NCBI GenBank assembly: GCA_902729315.2
Contig: LR746272.1
Coordinates: 1,798,001-1,862,000 of the forward strand
Origin: Spirodela intermedia
Taxonomy: Eukaryota > Streptophyta > Magnoliopsida > Alismatales > Araceae
DNA: 64,000 nucleotides
Direction: 5' to 3'
The notes below the pieces were generated by a model. It was not told the origin of the DNA. It saw only the letters and a list, made by a program, of their open reading frames with translations, and searched no databases. This document shows positions 1-13,000 of the stretch, in pieces. The position numbers and the translations under genes are program-made. Numbering within the stretch: the first letter of the stretch is position 1; each line of letters begins with the position of its first letter.

Positions 1-1046
1 AATTATCTTTTTAGATTACCATGTTTACCTTTCCAATTAAATGGGAAGTATCTTAAGATTATACCGTACCACAGGGACATGACATACTCTTCATCCACAA
101 GATTTTTCTTGCATATTTTATAATTTTCTTGGCACTTCATTTTTACGTGGATAAGAGTTAGGAGATATTTTTTATTCTTCCGAGAAGGAGATGGATTATT
201 ACACTTTGGACTCATCTGATAACTTAAGGCAGATTTCTTTTGTTGAGTTTCGTATTATGTCTTAAAATGTGGGATATCGTTCAAACGAAATGATTTGCAG
301 AAGTATATAGTAGATATTTGAGTTAGACTTTCATTCCTCGTATGCCTGAAAACAAAATCGACATATTCAGATTTAGTTGTATTCTCGTTAGAGATATAAC
401 ATAGTGTTTATTATGCTGTGGGTCAATTCGTCCATTCACATACTTTGATTATTTAGTTGATGTCTGATTTTAATTTTTAACATTTTCCTTTTTTTCATGA
501 GGGGTCTGTACGGTCAGATTCCAGAAGCTCTAAAATCTGTTATTTCTGAAATAATATTTAAGCAGTTTGATTAGCTTCAACCATCCCAAATCTTTAAGCT
601 CATTTTGGTGTTGAGGGACCATTATGAATGTGAACATACAATGGGAGCAGATGGGTTTTTTCTTTCTGATGATTCTGAGTTTGAGTCCTCTAGTCCTTAA
701 TAATGTGACCAGTTTCTGGTCAACATTTAACTACATGATCCCATACAGGGCCAGATCAAGCCAATGACGACAAGAGTTGATGGGCAAAGAGCAGCTCTTC
801 TAGGAACCATTCCCTTAGTGTTTCATTTGTTGTGTTTTTGTCAGTTAGTGGATAAAGGGACTGCCTTCTAGAATTTGTTGACAACATGAGGATACTTTTC
901 TTTGGTTCTTCTTGGGTCTCTGTGATGATGACTTCCCTTGACTAGTGATAGCTGTGCTCAAAATTTTACATGGTGTGACTAGAAGATTTATTGTGTTTCT
1001 TGGTTTTGTCTTCTACTGTCTCTGAGAACTGAACGAATTTGTGCAG
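1..1046. other. Intron sequence of the fusion-enzyme gene, no exon seen
   Basis: No coding match to the N-terminal dehydrogenase module could be found here. The first recognisable exon opens at 1,047 behind a GTGCAG acceptor and completes a split Trp codon. The stretch is therefore most simply the 3' part of an intron, with the exons for roughly the first 218 residues lying left of the window. The estimate comes from the length of the Arabidopsis relative At1g18270, recalled as about 1,373 aa. Confidence 0.6.
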
Positions 1047-4000
1047 GATATTTGTAGATATTATTCCAAAAATGTTGAAGGGTGACAATTCCTTACAGCT
1101 TTCTTTGAATAGTTTACTAGAAAGTGTGGTAAGTTTGAATTTACATTGTATTTCACTTTCTGTGGCCTAGTTTACCTTAGAAGCTACATGTGTGACCGTG
1201 CAAATAAATATCTCATACACTCATGATTGTCATATCTTGTGTCAGCTGCCAATCTCTTTGTCTCATCTTTCAGTCTTCTGCATTTATTTTTTTTGGTGGA
1301 AGTGTTCAGCATCAACATAAATGAAATGTCTTGTGCTTTCGAATTAATTTCACCTGTTGCCTTTAAATATGATTATCATGTGTTATCATCGTTCAAGGTG
1401 TTCTTTGCACCGAAAGGTAAAATGCATCTGTTCTTTGCACCTGTGAGGCATTAGATGAGCCATTTTGCCCTACCATCAGATTTAGAGCGAGTTCTTTTTG
1501 TTCCAGAATCAATTTACAATATATTCGTATAATATTTGTAAAAACTAATATTTGGAATTATTCCAATTGAATTCTCATTTATCTAACTATGGCCGAGAAA
1601 GCACTCTGAAGTACATCTTTATACAAGGGCACAATAAGGATGAAGGCACATGCCCATTCTGTAGTGTTCAATGAGATGACCACTTGCCTGTCCATCAAGT
1701 TATCATGCAGACATTAGATTCGACCACCATCTCCCGAAGATGATTGGAGGATATATTGAATTCCCATGATGATAAAGAGAGTTGATTTTACACATTTAGA
1801 AAAGTTGTTATATTTGGAAACATTTACGTATATTATCTTTTATCTATTTATTCAATGCAATGGGTAAAGGAAAGAGACTATACCACAGAAAAAATTCACC
1901 GTTTAAAAAAAAAGTGGCTAGAATTGCCTGGTCTAGACTTGCCATCCAAATACCTGATTAGAACCGCGGAATGCCTGTCCATCAAGTTTCCATGCATGGT
2001 CACTGGCCAGCATGCACATTTGACTGCATCACACTTTTTGTTTAGTCCATAGTTTCTTCTTCTTCCCAGACTAGACACTCAAATTACCCTAGTCGTTTAA
2101 CTCTTTATCACGTCATGAAACATCAATGATGTCTTTATACCATTGCCACACCATGGGGTCTTAGATATTTTTTAATTTTCTGATATGCCTGGTTTTCTCT
2201 TGGTTTAATGCTCTTCGAAGCTCACATGAAAATCTGTAATAAATGTCTTGACTTTTCTTCTCAATTTTATTCCACTGTTTATCTTTTACTTAAATCAGGG
2301 GGCAGTGCGAGCTATTGCCAAGGAGCTAACGTTTCCTGTACCAATTTTTTCCACTGTTTATCTTTTACTTAAATCAGGGGGCAGTGAGAGCTATTGCCAA
2401 GGAGCTAACGTTTCCTCTACCTCTTCTAGCTATATCTCACCAGCAATTAATACGTGGTACTTGTTTGAATAATTATTGATTTCATCATGTTATATTTCAT
2501 CTATTATTCATTGCATTCGTGGACATTTTGATCCATCACTGATTAGTTTTTTTCGCAGGTAAATTGAGAGATCCTGCTTCTGCCGCACTTGTTGAGGTCT
2601 GCTCCTTGCAAGGCTTGCCCAGTCAAATCGTTGCATTTTTATTAAATTTTAGAGCGCGCGACCCAAACCGATTAGTTCATTTTCTTATGTTCATTGTTTC
2701 ATTCTGCCTACAGGTCTGGGAAAATTATTTTGGAGTCAGTATTAGAGATGCAGCTGATAAGGAGTTATACAGTCCCAGCCATCTAGCTGAAAAATTTTCA
2801 GCTGCATCAGCGACTGTGGGGAGAATTGGTTTCATTGGCCTTGGGGCAATGGGTTTTGGAATGGCAACTCATTTACTAAAATCAAACTTTTCTGTGATTG
2901 GTTATGATGTATTATTCTTTTCTTATCTCGTTGTACCTTATTATTCGATGAGTTGATTCATTTTTTCTAGTCTGACTGGGAGTAGACAATATTATTCAGT
3001 TTCAGTCATTGCATCATTTCCATCGCTGAATAAGTAAGATGTAAAATAATTCAGCATTATTTGTTCTGCTTTCAAGCATTCCTTCGCTTTTTACAAAGTC
3101 TCTTAGCATTGACTTTGTGAAATATATCAGTTTACAGTTATCCACATATTATCAATGCATTTGACCTTACTTCCTTATGGAGCATATTGTGCGTTTTTGT
3201 TAGTGCACTATCTTTCTTCACCGCGAACACTGGACTGCCTCAAGGAGGCAAAAACTGAATTATCTCAATCTGTACACACAGAAAACCGTCCTTGGAAAAG
3301 ATATGAAATTGTAACTAAAGATTAGCAAGCTTTGCCAAGTAGACTGATTCTTGTCTAAAGCGGCCAGCTTGGATCACGATTGAGGAACCTTAATGTAGTT
3401 CAAATTGGGGAAATTTGGTTCCCCTTGAATGTTAAGAAAAAGGTAAAACGTAAAGATTGAGGTGAGAAATCAGATTTCTCGGATAGGATTCCACTTGAAA
3501 TGGTCTTCTCCTAGATATCCAAGTCTGATTTGCACACAGCCAATTTGACATCTAATCATGTATAGAAGACCTTGAGATTATCACCATTTGTTCATACCCT
3601 AGTCTCTTGTTTTTCTGGTTCAAGTCCTTATAGTCTCGGAATCCTTAACCCTCAAATGGCATCATATTGAAAACATTCTATTCTTTGGGTCATTAAGCTA
3701 CTCATCTAGTATTTTTTCCTCAAATATTTTACTAGACAACGTAAAGTGTCTTAGGCTAGTCACTAATCTTTAGTGCAAGAATATAATGTAAAGGGGAACA
3801 AAAACTGTGCACGCCACAATGGAACACATGAATTTTAATAGTGATTCGATCAATCCCAAAACCTACTCTTCCACCTATTCCCTTTTCAGTATTTTATAAT
3901 AAGTTTCTATCAACCCTATTATATATTGGCTTTCTTAATATATTAATCAGACCTTTAAACAATGTTAACTTTCTTAGGATACCAATCACTTCGTCAAGAT

Positions 4001-7000
4001 TTCCAAGCTACAAAAAAATAATGAGCCCAAACAAAATACTCAAAAAGCCTATTAAATATGAGGGAAGCATTTCTGAAGTGATGGGAGATGCAACTCGATC
4101 ATTTGAACTTAGTTCACTTTATTGGTTTGAACACGAGCAACAATAGGGATTTAAACTTTTGATTTGTAGGAGTTTTGTAAGACTTCCTTTCATATCCTTT
4201 AATAGTCTCCAATCGCTAACTAGATGTTGTCAAGATTTCCTCTACAAATGGTCAGGTTTTATAAACCTTTTTACTTGCTATTTTCAGCAATATTGTTTCT
4301 GTGGAACCACGTGTTGGCACTTTTGAGTTTTTGTGTTGGCACACGTCCAAGAGTGGACGACCAGACGCTCACTTTTACTTCAAGATTGGACACGAGATAT
4401 GATTAAAATCTCTACACACAAATCCACTTCTTTTTTGCATAAATTGCTCTATAACCTTAAGGGATCAATATATCTTACTGACTTCATTTTTTATCATTTT
4501 TTTCTTGAAAACCTTCATTTCATTATTTAAAACTCATGCAAAATATTTACAATAATTGATATAAAAATAGAAACTTGGTAAACATCCAAATCAACTTATT
4601 GTGTTCAACACAACCCATCATCGAAAAAAGTTATTATTATGCTTCTCGTTCACGCTCACAAGGTTATGGTCTTCAGTGCATTAGTACATTGATGCTTCTT
4701 TTCTAACAATTTTCTGAGTTTCACGAGAAAGTTGAATCGTATGTGCTTTCTGAGAAATTTTCCATCTTATGTAAATCATATATTCTGTCATTTATCTATG
4801 TATGAAGTGTTTTAAGTTAGAATCTTAGGGTATCTTAATATCAATAATATTGATGTGAAAAAGCTGGTTTCAAATATTAATTTAATTAGTTATGAATTCT
4901 TGTATTTCTAGCATAATGACAATCTAAGTTTGGGATAGAAACCCTAATGGATGTAGGAAAGCTCTAAGAGCGAACAACTCTATGAAAGAGAAGATTGAGC
5001 GAGAACGATGTTTTATCTTGAAACAAGCAGATCCTCTGAATATCGTTACAAATTGACCTAGATATCCTGAAATAAGGCCAGCCATCAAGGGGAACAGTAT
5101 CAAAAAGACGTTAGAGATTATTTCTGGACTATTATAGTTTTTTTAACGGCTATAATCACCTGTCTTACACTCTTTTTCCTCTTGTGCTTAGACTTATCTC
5201 GTTATTTAGAAATTAGGCTAAAACAGTCATCTGCATCATCTCCTTTCATTATATGTTTATTTGACAAATTATAGTTCTTTTTTTGCTCATTTCATGCAGG
5301 TGTATGAGCCATCGTTAACTAGATTTGCAGATGTTGGTGGTTTAATTGGACATTCACCTGCGGAAGTATCTAGAGGTAATTTTCGATGTGTGCTTTTTGT
5401 CAGCATAAAGTCACATGCAGACTGAAATTTTGGATCATTCATGAAGACTCTACAAGATTATACTTTTCTACTCATAGTCTAATAATGTATTACATGATAT
5501 AACCTTAACCCCTGTGCTGCATTATATTCATATAACAACTCTTATTGGACCTAGTGTGCCATAATATATAATTGTTGTGTACCAGATGTGGATGTGCTGA
5601 TAATCATGGTTGCAAATGACATTCAAGCAGAAAGCATTCTGTTCGGTGATGGTGGATCTGTGTCAGGTATTCGTAATGAATGTACTGCCGATGTTATAAC
5701 GATTGTGTAGTGCGTCTTAATCATGATGTTTTTGCAGCCCTTCCTGTTGGGTCATCCATTATTCTTTCATCTACTGTCTCTCCTGGCTATGTGACTCAGC
5801 TGGAGCAACGCCTAAAAAGTAAATTCTTTCTCCTTCTTATTGTAAATTGGCAATGCCCTTTATTTCATTGCCTGGTAAGAATATTTTTCTCTTAGATATT
5901 GATCGGCTGAGATATTGGGTCACCTTTTCTTTTCTTCTTTGAGAAAGTAGGGGCTCTTTATTTTTCTCATTGAAGTTAGTTATTGGTAGATGTCATTTGT
6001 AAAGAAAAGAAGTCAATTCTAGAATGTTACATTATTCTCTATCCCTGTGATGCTCGCAAGTGTGTTTAGAATACGCAGGCTTCCAAGCAAACAGGTCAAC
6101 CAATGAGGAATCTAGCCAACATCCGCTTGTGGTTGTACCTTTTGTCTATGGTGCATGTGACATGGCCTAAAAGAATATGTATGCGTTTGAGATGCTGTGT
6201 TTGAAAATTTGTACACTGGATATGGCTAGTTCAGATTCGCAATTAAATCTATCAACCTCGTTCACTCAATGACAATTGATTGATTTGGAGGGCTGAATTA
6301 TTTTACTATATGAGACAGTGAATCAGATTTGGTACGATATCATAAACTATAAGTCCATCCGCTTTCATAAAACGCTACCAATGACAGAAATGGAATGTTA
6401 ATCTCTTTGTTGATTCCATTTACTTATTACCATATGATACTTTCCTCCATCAAATTTTATTTATCTGCTGTTGACTGTTTCCTAGATTATAATAGAGTAG
6501 TTTTATCACAGACGAGCACAAAAACTTGAAGTTGGTGGATGCGCCTGTTTCTGGTGGTGTCAAAAGAGCCGCGGATGGAACACTTACAGTATGATTGTCA
6601 TTTTCTCGAGAACTAATTGTTGAAATGGTTTTTGGTGGATGTTGACTGCATATACATTAATTTATCGAATTTTACGAGTTCAAACTTTTTTCCACCCTAG
6701 ATAATGGCATCCGCTACTGATGAAGCTCTTGAGCATTCAAGTTCCGTTCTTTCAGGTAGAATTAATTCCATGCAAGTTCAGTCCTTTCATGCAATCATAG
6801 TTCTTTGCTTGTTGAAGAATTAATTCTCTAGTTGTCTAGAAATTAATGGCTCCTGGTTTTTTCTTTAAAAACAATTCCAGCATTAAGTGAGAAGCTCTAT
6901 GTTATAAGAGGTGGATGTGGAGCTGCAAGGTAATGGAACAGACACAGCCCTCATTTACTTTTCCTGTAAATGAGATACTTTAAAATCTAGATGTACTTGT

Positions 7001-10000
7001 TTGAAACTCACGTGAACATTACGTTTCACGGTTTCTTTTAAATATATTCTTTAAATTTCATTATTGAGAGAAGATGTCTGAGGAGCTTACATTCCTCTTC
7101 TGATGGCCAGTTCTGTAAAAATGGTCAACCAATTGCTAGCTGGAGTTCATATAGCAGCAGCAGCTGAGGCAATGGCATTTGGGGCTAGATTGGGACTTGG
7201 TACAAGAATGTTGTTTGACATAATCACGAAAAGTCAAGGAAACTCATGGTATTCATGAAATTTCAATTTTTCAACTTCGACATTAGAATTCAATTAACAT
7301 TTGGTCCTCACTTACTATGCACAGACATCATGTCACAAATCAAAACTGCTCTGTGAAATTTATCAATCTATGATTAAGAAAGGTTGCTACTGATTTAATG
7401 ATTGAGATTTTTTATGATCCACCTCAGGATGTTTGGAAATCGTGTGCCACACATGCTGGACAATGATTACACGCCATATTCAGCTGTTGATATCTTTGTG
7501 AAGGATCTTGTACGGATTTATGTCAAATTTCTTCTTTCAATTTTTTTACCTCGATTGTGTGCCTGCCATTTTCTACTCATGCGTCAATTTTGTTCAGGGA
7601 ATTGTTAACAATGAAGGATCAGTCCTTAGCTTACCCCTCAACCTTTCTGCTGTTGCTCACCAGCAGTTTCTAGCAGGTCCTCTACAATTGGGGTTTTAGA
7701 TGATAGTTTTTTTACCTTAGTCTTCTTTCAATGGCTTGGATCTTTCTCACATATACATGTCAACAAAAATTCACGTTCGTGGGTCCTGCAGCATCTAAAC
7801 TAATGTACCTATAATATACCTTTCATAGATATCTATTAACTTTGCAATACTGTATCTCCTCTACATCTTTCCTTATTCGTGTTCTAACAGCATGTTAGCA
7901 GTTGTCTACCAATCCGTATCATTATATTGATGTTTAAACCGTCATCTAATGGGGCAATGTTTTGATTTATTAGGTTCTGCTTCTGGATGGGGCCGACTTG
8001 ATGATGCTGCTGTTGTCAAGGTATTCAATTTTTTATGCAGAGTTCCTTTCATTACGATGAACAGCCTTGAGAAATAATTAAAATGCCAAAATGGGGACAA
8101 AAACAACGGAAGTTGTATTCGGATCAAGTGCCCGGATTTGCCAGGCTCAGTCTCAGGGAGAGCTGGATTCAGATTAAAAAGGCTCTAATTATTACTTCTA
8201 TTAAGTATTTATCTGTAAGCATTTGCTAAAGAAGACTGAATTTAACAAAAAATTATGGACGATTTTTACATGTGGTAAATAGATCGCAAGACAGACTCCC
8301 AATTACAGTTGTCGAGGATTCCTAGTAATATATCGAAGAAAATTTGTCTCTAACTTGCCCAGTAACCTTAATGACACCTCTTGTACGTTTGAACGATTTT
8401 CTGCTTCAGAGAACTAATGGGTATCTGAGTCAACAATAGATTGTACAACCCTAACCTAGTTTATATGTATAGGTCAACATTAGATTATACTACCCTGGGC
8501 TGCTTCATTTGTATTACCGGTCTACTTCTCCACTTTTTGTTTATTGTGGGTACAGTGGATGATGTTTATTTATTGGTAGTGTCTAGGCAAAACTCTATTC
8601 TTGAGTAATACATTACATTTGTGCGCTAGTTGATTTTATGAATAATCGATGTGTTATGCTAGTCTGGTGGTACATTTTATCTTTATTCCTCTTTTATTCC
8701 TCAAGAAAAGATAGTTATTTACCCTTTTAACTGGATGAGTTATAATCGCTACTTCGTTGGTTTCAGAGTTGAGACCACTTGCTATTTTCTCGTTGTGTTG
8801 ACAGGTTTATGAGAAACTAACGGGAGTTACTGTTGAAGGAAAACACGCCATTCTTAAGAAAGAAAAGGTCCTTAATTCTCTACCACCTGAGTGGCCAGAG
8901 GATCCTATTGTTGAGATTAAAAAACTGGAAGGTCACAACACTTCTAAAGTTTTAGTTGTCTTGGATGACGACCCTACTGGAACACAAACAGTTCATGACA
9001 TCGAAGTCCTGACAGAATGGTAAACCTCGATCACTTTGAATTTCTTTGTTGTTATTAACAACATTATCTATAAACATCATCTTCTATGGATAATTTAGGT
9101 ATGTTATTCCTAAGTGGTGCTCTTTTATTTCTATGCAGTTTCTTTACTTGTATCACGATATCAGTTATAGAATTGTCTGAGATCTTAAGCTAAAAGATGC
9201 ACATTGAAAACTGTTGGTCATCATACCTTGGTTTTAACTATATTTCTTACATTTTCAATTCAGGAGCGTCGATTCTCTTGTTCAGCAGTTTTTGAAGAGA
9301 CCTAGTTGTTTTTTCATTTTAACCAATTCCCGATCACTAAGCTCAGAGAAGGTAAATAATCCATGAGTCACTGGTTATGGTGATCCGACTTGATACCAGT
9401 GACGCTTAAATCCTTTTGTCTGTGAAATGTATTTGTATGATTATAGCTGGACATTATTGCATCGGTAACTCTATTGTTTTGGTTTAAATTGACAGGCTTA
9501 CGGATTAACTGAAGAAATCTGTAGAAACATAGATACTGCGGCTAAATCAGTTGGAGACGTTGATTTTTCTGTGGTTTTGAGAGGTGATTCAACACTCCGT
9601 GGTCACTTCCCACAGGCAAGTTTCTTGCTTTTCCAGTAATCCATCCTATCAATTGATATTTTTTAATTATATAGATTATCGTATTTCTCTTAAAGTTATC
9701 AAAGTATTTAAGGGTAGCTGTCTACAGGAACCAGATGCAGCTGTTTCCGTACTAGGGGAGATGGATGCCTGGATTATATGCCCTTTCTTTCTTCAAGGAG
9801 GTCGATATACTATTAATAATATTCACTACGTTGCAGATTCCGACAGGTGTATTTCTCACTCAGATGCGTGAGAAATTAGTATCATTGTATATTCAATACA
9901 CTGACTTGTTAATGTGGCTCTCTTTTTTGTCAATAGTCTTGTCCCTGCTGGTGATACCGAGTTCTCTAAAGATGCTGCGTTTGGCTACAAAGCTTCTAAC

Positions 10001-13000
10001 CTCTGTGAAGTATGATCATTTTACATTGGATGTCATGAAGGAAAACATTATTAGCATTATAACTTGACTAATGAGAATTTATGTGTTTTTTTGTGATACG
10101 GATCACTAGTGGGTTGAAGAGAAAACTAGAGGACAGATTTCAGCCAGTAGTGTCGCATCCATCTCTATTCAGCTTTTGAGAAAGGGAGGACCATCTGCTG
10201 TATGTGAGCATCTTTGTAGTCTCCCAAAGGTGAACAGAAACTGTTGCTACCTTCTCGGGCTTTACTTTGGCAACTCTTTGTTAATGCACCTGTATGCGGT
10301 GGTTTAAATTCAGTAAGATGATCCTGACTTAACATTTTGTTTGATATTCTATTCATATTTCTTTCTTTCTGCCTTCTTGTCGTTGGGAAACTAGTATTAG
10401 TTGGTAATAATTTTTACTTCACCCAGAAAAAAACCAGTGCTGGACAAGATACTGTAACTCTTGACTAGGAAGATCCTAACATCCTAGTTTTACCACAATA
10501 GTCATCTTGGTTAAGATTGTCTTAAATTGTAGAATGGTAGTCCTCAATTTGGTGTGCTGGAGATCCCGCAACACATTTGGCGAGGAAGAAAAACCTTTAT
10601 TGAACGAAAAAAAAGAATCTGTTTTACAAGACGGATGGGGTCCAGTATTTATACCAGACCCTTGAGAGTACATAATTATAAGTATTCAGGGCATATCTGC
10701 CAATATGAAAGTGCATGGTTAGTTATAAAATCCTCATGGCAACATTCCCCCTCAATTTGGTGAATGAATATCATTCATTCCTAGCTTGTGAAGAATTTCT
10801 TGTAGCTATGTGCCTGAAACACCTTTGGTGAGCATATCTGCTAACTGATCTTTAGTTGAAATATATGGTATACAAATCAACTTTGTCTCAAGTTTTTCTT
10901 TAATAAAATGCCGATCAATCTCCACATGTTTGGTACGATCATGATGTATTTGATTATGTACCGTGTTGATTGCTGACTTATTATCACAGTGAATCTTCAT
11001 AGAATCCGATAAAGGAATATGCGATTCATCAAGTAATTTTTCATTCAGAGAAGTTCACAAACCCCTTGGGCAAGTGATCTGAGTTTTGCCTCAACACTTG
11101 AATGGGCTACCACGGTCTGTGTTTTACTTCTCCAAGTAACCAGATTCCCACCAATAAATGTGAGATGACCAGTGGTTAATTTCTGGTCAGTTATTGACCC
11201 TGCATAATCAGCATCTGTAAACATTTTGACATTTACTTTCCCACTGTGTTTGAAGAGTATTCCTTTGCCGGGTGTGCCCTTTAAGTAATATAACACTCTA
11301 TATGCTGCATATAAATGAATCTCTTTTGGCTGATGCATGAATTGACTCAAGATACTCACGGCGTATGAGATATCTGGTCGAGTATGCATGAGGTAGAGTA
11401 AACAGCCAATAAGCCATAGGTACATCTCACAATCAACCTGGACTGCACCCTCCACCAAACAATTGGTGTAGTAGCTGGTCTACTGCAGACTTTCCTGTTT
11501 CGGCCAACAGATCTGTTATGTATTTTTTTTTTAGAGATCAAAATTCATGAACTAGAGTGAGACACTTCGATACCTAAAAAGTATCTTAGGCATCCCAATG
11601 TCTTGACATCAAATGCTGAAGCCAAATTATAACTTAAGTTCTGTGCCCCTACATCATTATTCCCTAAGATGATGATTCATCAACATAGACCAAAAGCATG
11701 GTTACTCCCCCTGAAGGAGAGTGTTTAAAGAACAGTGTATGATCAGCATTACTTTAGGAGTATTACAATGTCTTCATAGTGGCTATAAACCGTCCAAACC
11801 AGGCACGTGGGGACTGTTTTAGTCCATAGAGAGATTTCTTTAGCTTGCAAACAATGTTGGGAGAGACATTAAACTCATAGTATGATGGTAGTATTATATT
11901 AACCTCTTCCATAAGATCACCATGCAAAAAGGCATTTTTTACATCATACTGTTAGATATCCCAACTGAAAATCGCAGCTAGAGATAATAAGAATCGGACA
12001 GTATTGTACTTCACGATATACATCCACTTGAAACCCATTATTTTCTTATTTAGTGGTAATGCTACCAAATCCTATGTCTCATTTTTCTAAAGAGCCCTCA
12101 TTTCATCATCCATGCTTGCTTCCACGTCAAGTTAGACAGAGTTTCAGAGATATTCTTAGGAACAGTATAGGAATCTAAGGAAGCTAGGAATGACCTATAA
12201 GGAGGTGACAACCGATGGTAGGATAAGAAATTGGCTGCTGGATAAAGGGGGTTTTAGTACATTGTCTAATAGGTTTCTGCAGGGCAATTGGAAGTGAGTC
12301 ACATTGTAGGTTTGGTTGATCATCTTGTGACGAAGAAGGAGATATTTGGATATTTTCTAAGGCCTCATTCGAATCATGGGCAGGTTGAGAATCATGAATG
12401 ACACCTTTTCTAGAATATACCTTGCCAAACCTCAAATATTCAGGAAGCGGATCTGTTGTGGAATGGGATATTTCAGGGGCTGAAATAGGAATATCGAGCT
12501 GGAAAAGACTCATGGATAATGGTATTTTCTATAGGCAATGTATGTTGTTCATTTGACGACGACTGATTGAAATAAGGTACTGTTTCATGAAATGTTGCAT
12601 CCATAGAAGTAAAAAAATTCTTAGTTGGAGGGTGGTAACACTTATAACTTTTTTGATTAACAGCATAATCAAGAGAGATACATTTCAGTGATCTTGGTGC
12701 AAGTTTTCTTTTATTCTGTTTATTATTATGAGCAAAAGAAATACATCCAAATATTCTTGGTTTAATTTTAGTGTTAATTTGGTGGTGTGAGAAAAAATTG
12801 GCTCGGGAATCTATAGGACAGCAGAAGTCTAAGATTCTAGAAGGCATACGGTTGATGAGGTATGTGGCTGTGAGGATACCCTCTCCCCAAAAAATGTTTG
12901 GCACATGATGTTGAAATAGAATGGCTCCAGTTACCTCTACAATATGCCGATTTTCCACTGTCACGAGAATTTCAGAGACGGAAAGAAGAGGATGCCTTGA

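Noticed and set aside
1686-1998. Short repeated words (GCCTGTCCATCAAGTT at about 1,686 and 1,973)
   Set aside because: Too short and isolated to call a duplicated element, and it lies in intron 1.
2299-2337. Upstream duplicated exon copy as a separate 39-nt cassette exon
   Set aside because: It is in frame, but the following intron would be only about 40 nt, too short for a plant intron. The simple duplicated-acceptor reading is preferred.
3841-4146. 101-codon plus-strand frame in intron 4 of the fusion-enzyme gene
   Set aside because: No domain and AT-rich intron composition. The host gene splices across it in frame.
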